From the NCBI GenBank assembly GCA_003254905.1, contig QANU01055992.1, positions 367,917 through 431,916 on the forward strand: 64,000 bases of DNA, read 5' to 3'. This DNA comes from Nissolia schottii (lineage: Eukaryota > Streptophyta > Magnoliopsida > Fabales > Fabaceae). A model generated the notes under the pieces. The model saw only the letters and a list, made by a program, of their open reading frames with translations. It was not told where the DNA came from and made no database searches. A program made the position numbers and the translations under genes. This document shows positions 22,401 to 32,780 of the stretch, in pieces; position 1 is the first letter of the stretch, and every line of letters starts with the position of its first letter.

Positions 22401-25145
22401 ATAAAATCAAATATTAAATCTTATCTAGATAATTAGAATTTAGAAGTTACCAGGATTCGCTAGAATTAGTATAAGATCAATATCTGGGTTACGGGCAGCG
22501 ACCGCCAGCGCAATGCATCCTCCTAAAGATTCTCCAACAAGATATATAGGTTTACTTGGTGAACGTTGATTTTCTGACCTAATTGTTCCCTCAACCATTT
22601 CCACAAGGTCTGCAACAGAAAAACATACCGAACAATAAATTAGGTTGGAATACATTTCGAAAGACAACATAAATTTTCTGAATATGAATGAACTGAAACA
22701 TGCAATTAACCATTTTGTATCAATTTTATTTGCACTCCCTCCCTCATTTAAAGGAATTTTTTTTAAAAAAAGGGAAAAAAAAGCACCCTCTTACTAATTA
22801 TTGCTACTCTTCTCTCCTATTTTCAAAGTATACCTCTTCACTCTGTAACACAAAAATGAGCTACACATTTTAATTTATTTTAAAATTCTCCATTATCCAA
22901 AATGATGGAGAGATCGAGAGTGATGTTAGTTATAGGATCCAAGATGGGTGAATGAAATTGAGGAGTGCATCGAGAGTTTCTATGTGATAGAAAAGTGTCA
23001 CTCAAACTTTTGGGAAAATTTTACTGCGCAATGTTATACAACTCAATGTTGTAGAAATAAGGATGCTATGGGATGAATGGACACACTAGACAAGATAGGA
23101 TTAAGAATAATTGCATCGGGGAGAAGGTCGGGGGTAGCACCCACTTATAATAGAAAAGATGATAGAATCTCATTTTAAATAGTTTGGACATGTGAGAAGA
23201 AGACCAGTGGAGAGTAGGTCAAATGACAGGCAACTCATTAGCTAAAGGTAATAGGAGATCTAGAAAAATTATAGAAGAAACTATTAGAAAAGATTTAAAG
23301 GTTAATGATATGTATGAAAACATGGTCTTTAATAGGACACTATGACGTTGACTGATTTATTTAGCCGACCCATGTAGTAAGGAAAATCGTTGTTGTTTAT
23401 ATTTTCTCTCTGAAAATGAGCTCAAAAATGTATAATGATTTATTATAGGAAAAAAGAACCTGTGAATGGCGTTCGATCCACAACTGGAATATGCAGGCAC
23501 TGTACATCAAACATCCTTCGTACAAGAAAAGAAATAATGTGTGAATCAAAAACATCACATCTTAACTAGAACTCGAGAAGGTGGGTGCATTCCTAAAAGA
23601 AATGCACTATTTGTACATTTAAAAGTAGAAACTAAACAGGGGAGAGAAAAAATTTATAAATGTACGGGTCTGGGTGCTGAAATCGCCACCTCCATGGTAA
23701 TTTCAGCACCCTAAAATTTTTATTTTTATATTTTTAAAAAATAGTACTGAAATCGCCATTATTTATGGCGATTTCAGTACCGTTGCTTTTTTTTTTAAAT
23801 GGTTCTTAAGTAGCTATTGCTTGTGGCGATTTCATTACCGTCGTTTTTTTTTTTAAAAAAATGGTTCTGAAATTGTCACCATCAATAGCGATTTCAGTAA
23901 CGTCGCTAATTTTTTTTTTTTAAAAATGGTACTAAAATCTCAATTGCTTGTGGCAATTTCAGTACTGTCNTTCCCAGTTTCTGATGATGTAAAATAAGTC
24001 CAAGCCCCATGCCATCAATCCCTGTCAAATTAAAATACAAGTAATTTGTACAAATATATCCGTAAATAACGGTGTGTTGCTTGATAACATGACATCAAAA
24101 ATAGATACTGTATATTGAAATTTCAATAAGCTGAAGAATATCATATACAAAATGTTAATAGGATTCTCTAAAAGCGAAGATTTCACGTAATGGAAAATGA
24201 GAGTTTTTATCATTCCATCAATAAATTAAGTAATGGAACTTATATCTACTTTATTAATTCAATGATAAAAACTCACATTACTCTCTAAAATAAAAAATAT
24301 ATACAAAATCTTATGTTCAAACATCATTGAAACCAATACAACTTTTAAAATAGGGTTAATTAAGTTTTTAGTCCCTGTAAAATTAAAATGTTTGATTTTA
24401 GTCTCTCAGTAAAAATTTTAGTCCCTGTAAAATTTGAAAGTTTGATTTTGGTCCATGTAGATATTTGGGATTGACAGTGATGACGTGTTAGTTAAAATCG
24501 TTGACGTGATATCCCACGTGGACTCGCCACATGGCATAACCCAATTTTTTTATTTGACCCATGACCTATAAAATGAAATAGAATTTGCAAATAAACGAAA
24601 AAACTGTTGAAAAGCAAACCACAAAAGTACTAAACCCCAAAACAGCAAGCAAAAAAGAAAAGTAAAACCCCACACACAGTAACCAAGCAAACTAGAAACA
24701 CAACAAAACAAATACAAAATCAGAAAGAAAGAAAGAAAGAAAGAAGAAAGGTAAACGACAAACCCGGCAAGTAGAGCATCAGAGGCGAATTCTCCAGCCG
24801 CTGCGAACCACCGCACTCCAACGGCGAGAACCACCGCGGCGGTCCGCCGCCCCCTACTATCATCTCCTCCGCTCTCTCCAAGTACTCCTTCCAACCACTC
24901 AGTCTGCTTTGCTTCTCTTCCTTCTCCTCCTCTTTTACCACCGCGGCACCACCTCCTCCTTCTTCTTCTCGCTTAACCGGGTTCCTCTTCTCTGCCGGTA
25001 TCGCCGCCGAGGTCGTGGTCGGAGACCGGTCGACGGACACGGCGAGGGGCGGGGAAAAGGTCGGGATCCGCCGGAACTTCCGGACCGGCAACGGAGCATC
25101 ACGGCGGAAGGCTCTCGGAAAGGGAGAAACTACGATGGCCGCCAT
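16472..25145 (-). CDS. phytyl ester synthase-like acyltransferase, copy A
   Basis: Exons (minus strand): 25145-24764, 24021-23970, 23515-23460, 22609-22451, 21336-21229, 20457-20351, 20013-19892, 19462-19354, 19230-19100, 18873-18504, 17774-17661, 17025-16940, 16841-16732, 16662-16472. All phases agree, giving 698 residues, as expected for the PES1/PES2 family (At1g54570, At3g26840). The N-terminus (MAAIVVSPFPRAFRR) looks like a chloroplast transit peptide. The hydrolase half has nucleophile GESLGG (Ser191), probable Asp332 and His361. The acyltransferase half has GYHMLLGLE (His447) and PGGMREALH (about 522-530). Family members esterify phytol and make triacylglycerol in plastids during chlorophyll breakdown; petal relatives esterify xanthophylls, so the substrate is not certain. 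Oddities: intron 9 starts GC (CAG|GCACGT) where copy B has GT; the last base of exon 2 is an N; introns 3 and 4 hold transposon pieces. Copy B lies upstream on the same strand. Confidence 0.9.
21527..21853. mobile_element. MITE in intron 4 of copy A
   Basis: The termini AGGCTTGGTTTGGTAATGTT and the reverse complement of its right end (AGGCTTGGTTGGTAAAGTTT) form imperfect inverted repeats around an AT-rich core of about 330 bases. Copy B has no counterpart in its intron 4. Coding capacity is nil. A target duplication is not obvious. hAT-type is the best guess. Confidence 0.6.
23040..23400 (+). mobile_element. RTE-type LINE 3' end in intron 3 of copy A
   Basis: Readings such as 'MDGHTRQDRIRNN', 'WFGHVRRRPVES' and 'IIEETIRKDLKVND' match the conserved C-terminal tail of plant RTE LINE reverse-transcriptase proteins (pattern W-x-GHTR-x-D-x-IRN ... 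WFGHV-x-RRP). The frame is decayed by substitutions and small indels. It ends in a TTG-rich tail (about 23388-23398), usual for RTE. It is a 5'-truncated copy, inserted antisense to the host gene, and absent from copy B. Confidence 0.8.
23660..23969. repeat. GCGATTTCAG inverted/tandem repeat cluster in intron 2 of copy A
   Basis: Four or five decayed units of about 80 bases. Each contains GCGATTTCAG(T/C)ACCGT or its reverse complement, separated by T-runs. One pair (about 23747-23779, CTGAAATCGCCA...TGGCGATTTCAG) forms a perfect-armed hairpin. The cluster runs into the N at 23970, which abuts exon 2. Confidence 0.7.
23970..23970. other. single N, likely unresolved gap
   Basis: The N falls on the last base of exon 2 of copy A. 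The bases beyond it on the minus strand read GACAGT, not a GT donor, whereas copy B reads GGGAAG|GTTTGT there. The N therefore probably hides missing sequence, including the donor site, and is not one unknown base. Confidence 0.7.
24355..24540. repeat. 'TAGTCCCTGTAAAATT' dispersed repeat in intron 1 of copy A
   Basis: Two tandem-like occurrences of TTTAGTCCCTGTAAAATT followed by 'GTTTGATTTTGGTCC' and a 'GACGTGATATCCCACGTGG' block. This is a type of dispersed repeat often seen in dicot introns, generally ends of non-autonomous DNA elements. No partner terminus was identified. Confidence 0.4.
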
Positions 25146-25296
25146 GGTGGTTGGTTAATGGCGGAATGTGAGATGAGAGTTCTGAGAGTGAAGAGAGAAA
25201 AAAGGAGAATCAGAAAAATGATGATGGTGTGAATGTATGTCGTCTTAGAATTTTCAATGATTGAGAAAATGAAAATATGAATCTGAATCTGGACAC

Positions 25297-25306
25297 ATTT
25301 TTATAA
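25297..25306 (-). promoter_or_regulatory. possible TATA box of copy A
   Basis: TTATAAAAA on the minus strand about 155 bases upstream of the start codon. The duplicated promoter region also shares a 'GAATCTGAATCTG' block with copy B, but the TATA motif itself is not conserved there, so confidence is low. Confidence 0.3.
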
Positions 25307-25414
25307 TCTACACTATGTAAACTGGGTAATGGTGGTGGAAAATACCATGCATGTGGTGGGTGCTGTTGGAGTTTTCGGGATGCGTGTATAAGAACTTCGA
25401 TTAGGTAATAAATA

Positions 25415-25660
25415 TTACTATTATACTTTTTTAACTTTTTTACGATAATTTTACTCTTTTATTCCTACAACAGAAACTAACTATCAAAATATCCATGTTT
25501 TTAAACATTTTATACAACAATTACGGTTTGGGCTGATGTGGTATCCGCAATTTATGTGGCGGGCCACGTTAGATTCGCCAATGAGGTAGGCAAATTCAAT
25601 GGAAATTCGCCTATGGACATGGCGAATGTTGGCCAATTTCTATGGAAATTCATCACATTA
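25415..25660. repeat. diverged relative of the 51-52 kb foldback arms
   Basis: The order 'TTTTACTCTTTTATTCC', 'ATCAAAATATCCATGTTT', 'ACAA..ACGGTTTGGGCTGATGTGG', 'GATTCGCCAA' parallels 51050-51190 ('TTTTACTCTTTTGCCCC', 'CCAAAATACCCTCGTTT', 'CCCCCGTTTATGCTGACGTGG', 'GATTCGCCAA'). No inverted partner was found nearby, so it is probably a decayed single arm. Confidence 0.5.
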
Positions 25661-26017
25661 GGCTTAGAGTATACCCTATTGAAGGAAAATGGTCAAATAC
25701 CTATTAAGAAAGTTATGCAAGAAAACTAGATCTAATGAATTCATTGTACTAATTTATGATCGATGAAGAGAAAGTCATAAAAGTAAAATATAAAAAAATA
25801 CTCCTATTTAAAGAAAAAATATACAAATGAAGATTGTTGTGCATACACTAATATTAAGGTCTTATTACATACAGAAAAAATCATCACAATAACTTTTAAG
25901 GTATGGCTAAGTATAGTCACTACATTAGAGCTCAAAACGGCATGCATTAAAAATGCAAATAAAAAATATTATTTATTTAATATTTATTATTTTTCCAACT
26001 CCCAAAAATAATAATGG

Positions 26018-26085
26018 TGTTGTTGTTGTTGCTGCTGTTGTTGCTACTACTACTGTTGTTGCTGCTGTTGTCGTTGTTGTTGTGC
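26018..26085. repeat. (GTT/GCT)n microsatellite
   Basis: Imperfect GTTGTTGCTGCT trinucleotide run. Its minus-strand reading is poly-Asn/Ser, an artefact of the repeat. Confidence 0.85.
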
Positions 26086-26139
26086 TTAAGATAAGATAAT
26101 ATTGAACCTTGATTTTTATTTATTTTATGCCTTTGTACC

Positions 26140-26940
26140 TTACTTGTCTTACTGGTTTGCCCCAATCATCCACAAATATCATAGCATACATTGAACTTAA
26201 AAAGTATCTTATTTTAAGAAATAATCGTCTTAATTATAAAAGGAAAAGAGATATATCTAGATATTCCCAATTCAGATTAGCTTGCCTCAATAGGATTTAA
26301 TATGAAAATATTAACAGAATAGAACCAAGAATATATTGCATAGAAAATAATAATTTACCCAGTAAATCATTTATGCCAATAAATAATGATTTATGTATAA
26401 TGACACCCTTCATACTAAGGGAAAAAGGAGACAATATGCCTAATCTATTAAATTGGACTAACATGTACTTAGTAAAGCAATTAAGAGGTATAATAGATGG
26501 GAAAATAAGAGAAAAAAGAGAAGGAAATTATGAAGAAATATTAAAATAACTCCTAATAGAGGCTCAATTAAGTCTAGAACAAACCAAAAAGAAAAGATTA
26601 TTATGATTGATGCTCTAATTGGGTGTCTATTTTTCTTCCTATTAGTGCTATTAATTGAGCTTTACTCCATTCTTTTATTCTTCTTTCATTATTTATATTA
26701 CAATCTAAATCTAACCATAATTCGGTATTTGGGATTTGTCGACCTTCTATTTGTTCTAAAGGTGTTGGGGTAGATTTGTTGTATTTGGGTGTTACATATG
26801 ATGCATTATATGTTTGTCTTTCATTCTTTAATGGTTCTTTATGTCTTAGCTCATCATTTCTGACTCTCTGTCTTTGAAATTACTAGTTATATCTTCCACC
26901 TTATTTGATGTCTCCCCTTTTGTTGTTATTTTACTTTCCA
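26140..26940. mobile_element. possible virus-like fossil (pararetrovirus type), fragments
   Basis: Two protein-like stretches stand out from the AT-rich surroundings: one on the plus strand (about 26150-26610) and one on the minus strand (about 26630-26940), facing each other. Both have protein-like composition (Asn, Ile, Lys and Arg rich, with W and P spaced as in real proteins) and read for 60-80 codons at a time. They have no plant-gene features. AT-rich decayed proteins in opposed fragments are typical of endogenous caulimovirid copies, but I recognise no diagnostic motif. If so, it is an old broken remnant with several breaks. Confidence 0.3.
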
Positions 26941-27380
26941 TATCTATTTATCTATTTATAATATATAATTTTTTATGTATTGTTGTATAGTACTGCCACA
27001 TTAGCCGAGATCATGAGGTGTCACCTTCAAACCATCCTTTTTATTCTCATTATTTCATTTCCTCCCCTTACCACTCACTCTTCAATTATTCTCAATTTAT
27101 CTTCTTTGACCATCAATCTTTTCTATACCCTCCCTCTCCTCATCAATCACCCCTTAGATATTTAATGCAACTCTCTACAGTCTCCCTCCCTTCATCATTC
27201 ACCTCTAAATGTTTTTTAAATTTAACTTTTTGGTCATAATCCCTCACACCCTTCTCCTCATGGCCTCATCCTTTTCCCCCTTTTGTAAACGCTCACAGTT
27301 AAGAAGTTCATTTGTGTACATTCTTGCACATGCCATTGTTCTGTCTTTGCACAGACTGCGAGACAAATGATTTGCTAGTG

Positions 27381-27574
27381 TGTTAGAGAGTGATATAGAT
27401 AAAAGTTAGTTAATAGGCAGTTAAGTTAGTTATTCCCTATTTTATGTATTAGCTTGTGCCACAATCTACAACAACCATTGTATATATATGCAGGCTCCCA
27501 TCCCTGCAGAACTTAATGAATTTATTCACCACTTTTCACTCATCTTCATCCTCTCTCACTTTACTTCTCTAACA
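27381..27574 (+). repeat. Copia 5' LTR
   Basis: TGTTAGAGAG...TCTCTAACA, 194 bases. It contains TATATATATG near 27482, a possible TATA region. Confidence 0.92.
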
Positions 27575-30500
27575 TGGTATCATCGTGTTTTCTTCCGCTT
27601 CCGCCTCTTCTTGCTCCCCGATTCTTCTTCATTCTTTTTGCTTTGCTTTGCTTTGCTTCCATGGCTGCCATGGCTGCAACCTCTCAAGACTCTGCTTCTG
27701 ATCCTCTTTCTCTCTTCTACATGCATCCTAATGAGAACCCTCGCTTGTTCTCGTCTCTTCTCTTCTCACGGGCCCAAATTACCACAGTTGGGCGCGTGCC
27801 ATGCAAATGGCATTACTATCCAAGAACAAGATCGCCTTTGTTGATGGCTCAATTTCTGTTCTAGCAAAGAATTCTCCTCTCTATGCTCACTAGGAACGGT
27901 GTAACCAAATGGTGCTTTCTTGGCTCATACATGCAATCGATTCCTCAATCACTCAAAGTGTTATCTAGATCAATAATGAGTGTGAGGTATGGCAAGAACT
28001 GCAAGATCGCTTCTCTCAAGGAGATTTGTTTCGCATAGCCGATCTCCAAGAGGAAATTGCTTCCATTCGACAAGGTGAACTATCTTCTACTAAATTCTTT
28101 ACTGAACTTAAGATGTTATGGGATGATTTAGATGTTTTTAGGCCTCTGCCTGCTTGCTCTTGTGCCATTCCATGCACTTGTGGTGCAGTTTCTGCCATTA
28201 AATCCCAACGTGATGCTGATAGGGTGATCAGATTCCTCAAGGGTCTGAATGATTCTTTCCACACCGTGAGATCACAGATCCTTCTTATGGATCCTTTGCC
28301 TCCATTGAATCGTACTTTTTCCCTTGTTGTCCAACATGAACGCCAACTTTCTTGTACCTCTGATGCAAAATTGATGCTTAATTTCTCTGCGGCTGCTGCA
28401 AACCAACCAACCAATGATAAGCAACCTGTCTCCAACAAGGGCAAGAAGTGCACGTTCTGCGGGTTCCGTGGTTACACGGTGGAAGAATGCTACAAAAAGC
28501 ATGGCTATCCCGCTGGATACAAGTTCAAGAATACCAACAAACGTGCCAATGCAGTCACAACTGATTCTGCTGCAACCAATGCATCTGCCTCTGCTACTTC
28601 TACTACTCCAGGCTCTGTACAATTTGGTTTCATTGCCGATCAATTTCAAAGCCTGCTAGCCTTGATTCAGAAGCCTGGAATTGCTGCCTCTTAAGCCTAT
28701 GTCAACATGACAAATAATGGTTCGGGTAGCTCTAATCACATGCCATGGATCCTTGACTCAGGGGCCACCGATCATATCTGTTGCTCTATGGACTTTTACA
28801 GTTCTTATAAGGCTATTGTTCCACCAGTAACTATCTCATTGCCTAATGGACAATCTCTAGTTTCTCATATTTCAGGCACTATCATCTTTAATAACAGGAT
28901 TTGTCTTACAAATGTCATGTATATTCCCAACTTTGCCTTCAATTTGATAGCCATCACAAAACTATGCCTAGATAATGATTGCTAGACTTGCTAATCTGAA
29001 GCATGGCCTCTACATCCTAAAAGAACCTGCCACCTGCACTTCTTCTCATGTGCTCTCTCATTCTTTGAACTTTGTACACCAAAATGTTTTTGATTTGTGG
29101 CATTTTCGCCTTGGTCATGTACCTAGGGACAAATTGAAACTAATGCATACTCAGTTTAGTTTTATACCTACTGCTGTTAATGGTTCTGCTGTATGTGATA
29201 TATGTCATCTGGCTAAGCAAAAGGCATTGGCCTACAATCTTAGCTCTTCACAAACTTCAAATACATTCGATTTAATTCATGTTGATATTTTTGGACCATT
29301 ACCAGTACCATCTATGCAGGGACATAAATACTTCTTAACTGTAGTAGATGATCATAGTAGGCATGTGTGGCTTTATTTGCTAAAATCCAAGTCTGAAACA
29401 GCTTCTGCACTAAAAGCTTTCATAGCTATGGTAGAATCTCAATTTGGCAAGATTGTTAAGAAAATTAGAAGTGAAGTGAAGGATTTGTTCTCTGAAAAAG
29501 AGATTATTCATCAGCTGTCATGTGTAGAGACTCCTCAGCAAAATGCTGTTGTGGAGAGGAAACACCAGCATCTCTTAAATGTCACTAGAGCACTGCTGTT
29601 CCAGTCAAATCTGTCATCTCCCCTTTGGTCTTTTGCAGTTCAACATGCAGCCTTCATCATTAACAGAATTCCCTCTACAGCCCGTCAAAACAGGTCCCCC
29701 TATCTTCTGTTGAACAATAAGCCACCTGATCTAACCTTCTTAAAGGTCTTTGGGTGCCTTGCATTTGCAAACTCTCTTCATAGGGGCAGAACCAAACTTG
29801 ATGCAAGGGCTAGGAAATGCATTTTCCTTGGTTATAGACTTGGAGTTAAGGGGTTCATACTATATGATATATCTAGCAGGGAAGTATTCATGAGCAGGAA
29901 TGTCCACTTCTATGAAAGCTTTTTTCCACACCCTATCTCATCAGACCAGCCTACTCCATTTGTTTTCCCTGACCTCTCTGGTTCAACATCATGTTCATAT
30001 GAAACATCAATTTCTCCTACTAACACAGGCCTTGCTGAACCTAGTGGTGTTACAGATGTTTAGCAACATCAACCTGAGCCTAATCCACTCCACAATACTT
30101 GCAAGACTATCATTGCAATCTGTTGCAGCCTGCCACTCAGTCTTCATTGCCTGCTATCACACCATCTTACCCCCTGCAATATGTTGTTTCATATGACAAA
30201 TTCTCCCCTGCACATAGGAGGTTTGCTCTCACCATTTCTGCCATCTCTGAACCAACATCTTATGCTCAAGCTGTCAAACATGAATGTTGGAGGGAGGCTA
30301 TGAGTGCTGAAATAGCAGCTTTAGAATTAAACAATACTTGGAGACTGGTTGATCTTCCACCTGGAAAACAACCCATAGGATGCAAATGGGTTTACAAAGT
30401 CAAGCTGAAAGCTGATGGTAGTGTGGAAAGGTACAAGGCTAAATTGGTGGCAAAGGGCTATAACCAAACTCATGGTGTGGATTACTTGGACACTTTTAGT

Positions 30501-31802
30501 CCTGTGGCAAAGATGACTACTGTCAGGTTATTATTGGCACTCACATCCATTATGAAATGGCATTTGCATCAGCTTGATGTCAACAATGCATTTCTACATG
30601 GTGACCTCCATGAGGAAGTCTACATGAAGCTCCCCCAAGGTTTTCCAACCTCTGGACCCAACAAGGCCTGCCTCCTGCAGAAGTCACTCTATGGGCTCAA
30701 GCAAGCTAGCCGGCAGTGGTTTTCCAAGCTTTCAAATGCATTTCTAGCATGTGGCTATGTCCAATGAACTTCAAATCATTCCCTCTTCATTAAGGCCACA
30801 TCCACATCATTCACAGCTTTGCTAGTATATGTTGATGATATACTCCTTGCTAGTAATAGCATGACAGATATTTAAGACATGAAATCTTTCCTTGACAAGA
30901 CCTTCAAAATCAAGGACCTTGGAGAAGCAAAATATTTCCTAGGCTTGGAAATTGCAAGGAATGCTTCAGGTATATCCTTGTCTCAACGGAAATATGCACT
31001 AGAGATTTTACAAGATGCATCTCTAGTTGCTTGCAAACCAATTGTAACTCCCATGGATAATTCCCTTCGGTTGTCCAAAAGATACAGGTGAAACTCTCTC
31101 AGACCCTTCTGAATATTGCTGGCTTATAGGCCATCTCATCTACCTTAGCACAACTAGGCCTGATATCTCTTACGCCGTGAACCAATTAGCTCAGTTCATG
31201 TCAGTCCCCTCTTCAACTCACCACCAAGCTTCCATTAGAGTTCTGAAGTATATCAAGGCTGCTCCAGGGCTTGGGTTTTTCTTCCACAGCAACTCTCCCC
31301 TACAGCTCCAAGCTTACACAGATACAGATTGGGCAGTTTGTCCTGATACAAGGCGCTCCACTTCAGGATTCTGCATCTTCTTGGGCCACTCCCTAATCAG
31401 CTGGAAGTCAAAGAAACAAAATGTCATCTCACGTTCATCATGTGAAGCAGAATACAGGGCACTAGCAGTTGCAGCATGCGAGATTCAATGGATTGCTTTC
31501 CTGCTCACTGACCTGGGTTTGAAACCAACCACGGCAACCAACATTTTCTGCGATAACCAATCGGCACTCCAACTAGCTCATAACCCAGCATTTCATGAGC
31601 ACACGAAACACATTGAAATAGACTGCCACTTTGTTCGGGAAAAGCTCAATTCCGGACTCATTCACTTACTGCCTATCTCATCCACTCTACAACTAGCTGA
31701 TGTATTCACTAAGCCCCTCGGTCCAGCGCCATTCAGGGCAATAATTTCCAATCTTGGCCTCCATGATTTGTTTAAACCAGGCCATGATTCCGGGGGGGGG
31801 GG

Positions 31803-31999
31803 TGTTAGAGAGTGATATAGATAAAGGTTAGTTATAGTTAGTTAATAGGCAGTTAAGTTAGTTATTCCCTATTTTATGTATTAGCTTGTGCCACAAGCTA
31901 TAGCAACTATTGTATATATATGCAGGCTCCCATCCCTGCAGAACATTCATTCACCACTTTTCACTCATCTTCATCCTCTCTCACTTTACTTCTCTAACA
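31803..31999 (+). repeat. Copia 3' LTR
   Basis: TGTTAGAGAG...TCTCTAACA, 197 bases, preceded by a run of eleven G that ends the polypurine tract. Confidence 0.92.
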
Positions 32000-32680
32000 T
32001 AGCGTGCAACTCTTCAATTAGTAAATAGCATTGCAATAACAAAAAATTATAGAATATATATCAAGCATCTAAAACTTCTTACAAAAATGTTACCATGTCC
32101 AATATAGCATGTTCTAAAATATTTTTAATGAAATATACCTGTTACATTAACTTTATTTATTCGCGCTTCGCAAGAGTTTAAATCTAGTTTATTTGACTTA
32201 TCTTATACTTTTCATTCCAATCCTTAGATATATATTCTAACTCTTATTTTATATTTTCTATATTATTTTCTTCTTGTCGCATAATCTGCTCTATTTTATC
32301 TATATTTTCCACATCCATCGTATTTTATCTCTTTTGGGGTATTTTTGATAATCTTAATAAATATGTGGAACTTATTCTTCTTAGAGGATAAGGTTGAGAT
32401 TTCAAGTTTAAATAAGAGAAAATTCACCTATTTACAATGTTAAAAACATTCCCTTCATGGCATGTTTGATTCCCATGATGAAACTTTAATGATTCTTGAA
32501 AATATAAAAAATTTAGAAATATTAATTATTTTTCTATCATTTCCAAGCTCATATTCTTAGAAATGTTGACAGATTCCGCGAATCATGACACGTTTTATTG
32601 TTTCATCCATAATTTATAGCCATGATTCTCTTACTGGGCGTGAAATCTGATCGTTTATTTGAATTTACCTCTTAACTGAT
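32000..32680. other. AT-rich intergenic
   Basis: No gene or repeat recognised. It lies between the Copia element and the 3' edge of the second acyltransferase duplicate. Confidence 0.5.
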
Positions 32681-32780
32681 TTGAACCAAGAATGATTGCA
32701 TCAGGAAATAATAAATTATGATACATAAATAGGCCTCTTTATAGTCATTAGTAAAAAAACCTTTTCTCTTTGTGAAACAA

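Larger units (their letters stand above)
27381..31999 (+). mobile_element. Ty1/Copia LTR retrotransposon (fossil)
   Basis: A 4.6 kb element with LTRs of about 195 bases at both ends, a tRNA-Met-type primer site starting TGGTATCA at 27575, and a G-rich polypurine tract just before 31803. Parts in Copia order: gag about 27661-28694 with a CCHC zinc knuckle near 28450; aspartic protease (DSGA) near 28755; integrase about 29040-29900; reverse transcriptase about 30270-30860 (YVDD near 30830); RNase H about 31310-31710. The flanking bases TAGTG and TAGCG fit a 5-base target duplication with one difference. It is broken, with roughly half a dozen interruptions. The LTRs differ by about 3 % in substitutions, suggesting insertion some one to three million years ago by usual plant rates. 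It lies between the two acyltransferase copies. Confidence 0.93.

Noticed and set aside
24909-25232. Plus-strand frame of 107 codons opposite exon 1 of copy A
   Set aside because: Shadow of the GC-rich first exon and promoter-proximal region.
25977-26165. Asn/Ser-rich minus-strand frame
   Set aside because: Translation of the GTT/GCT microsatellite.
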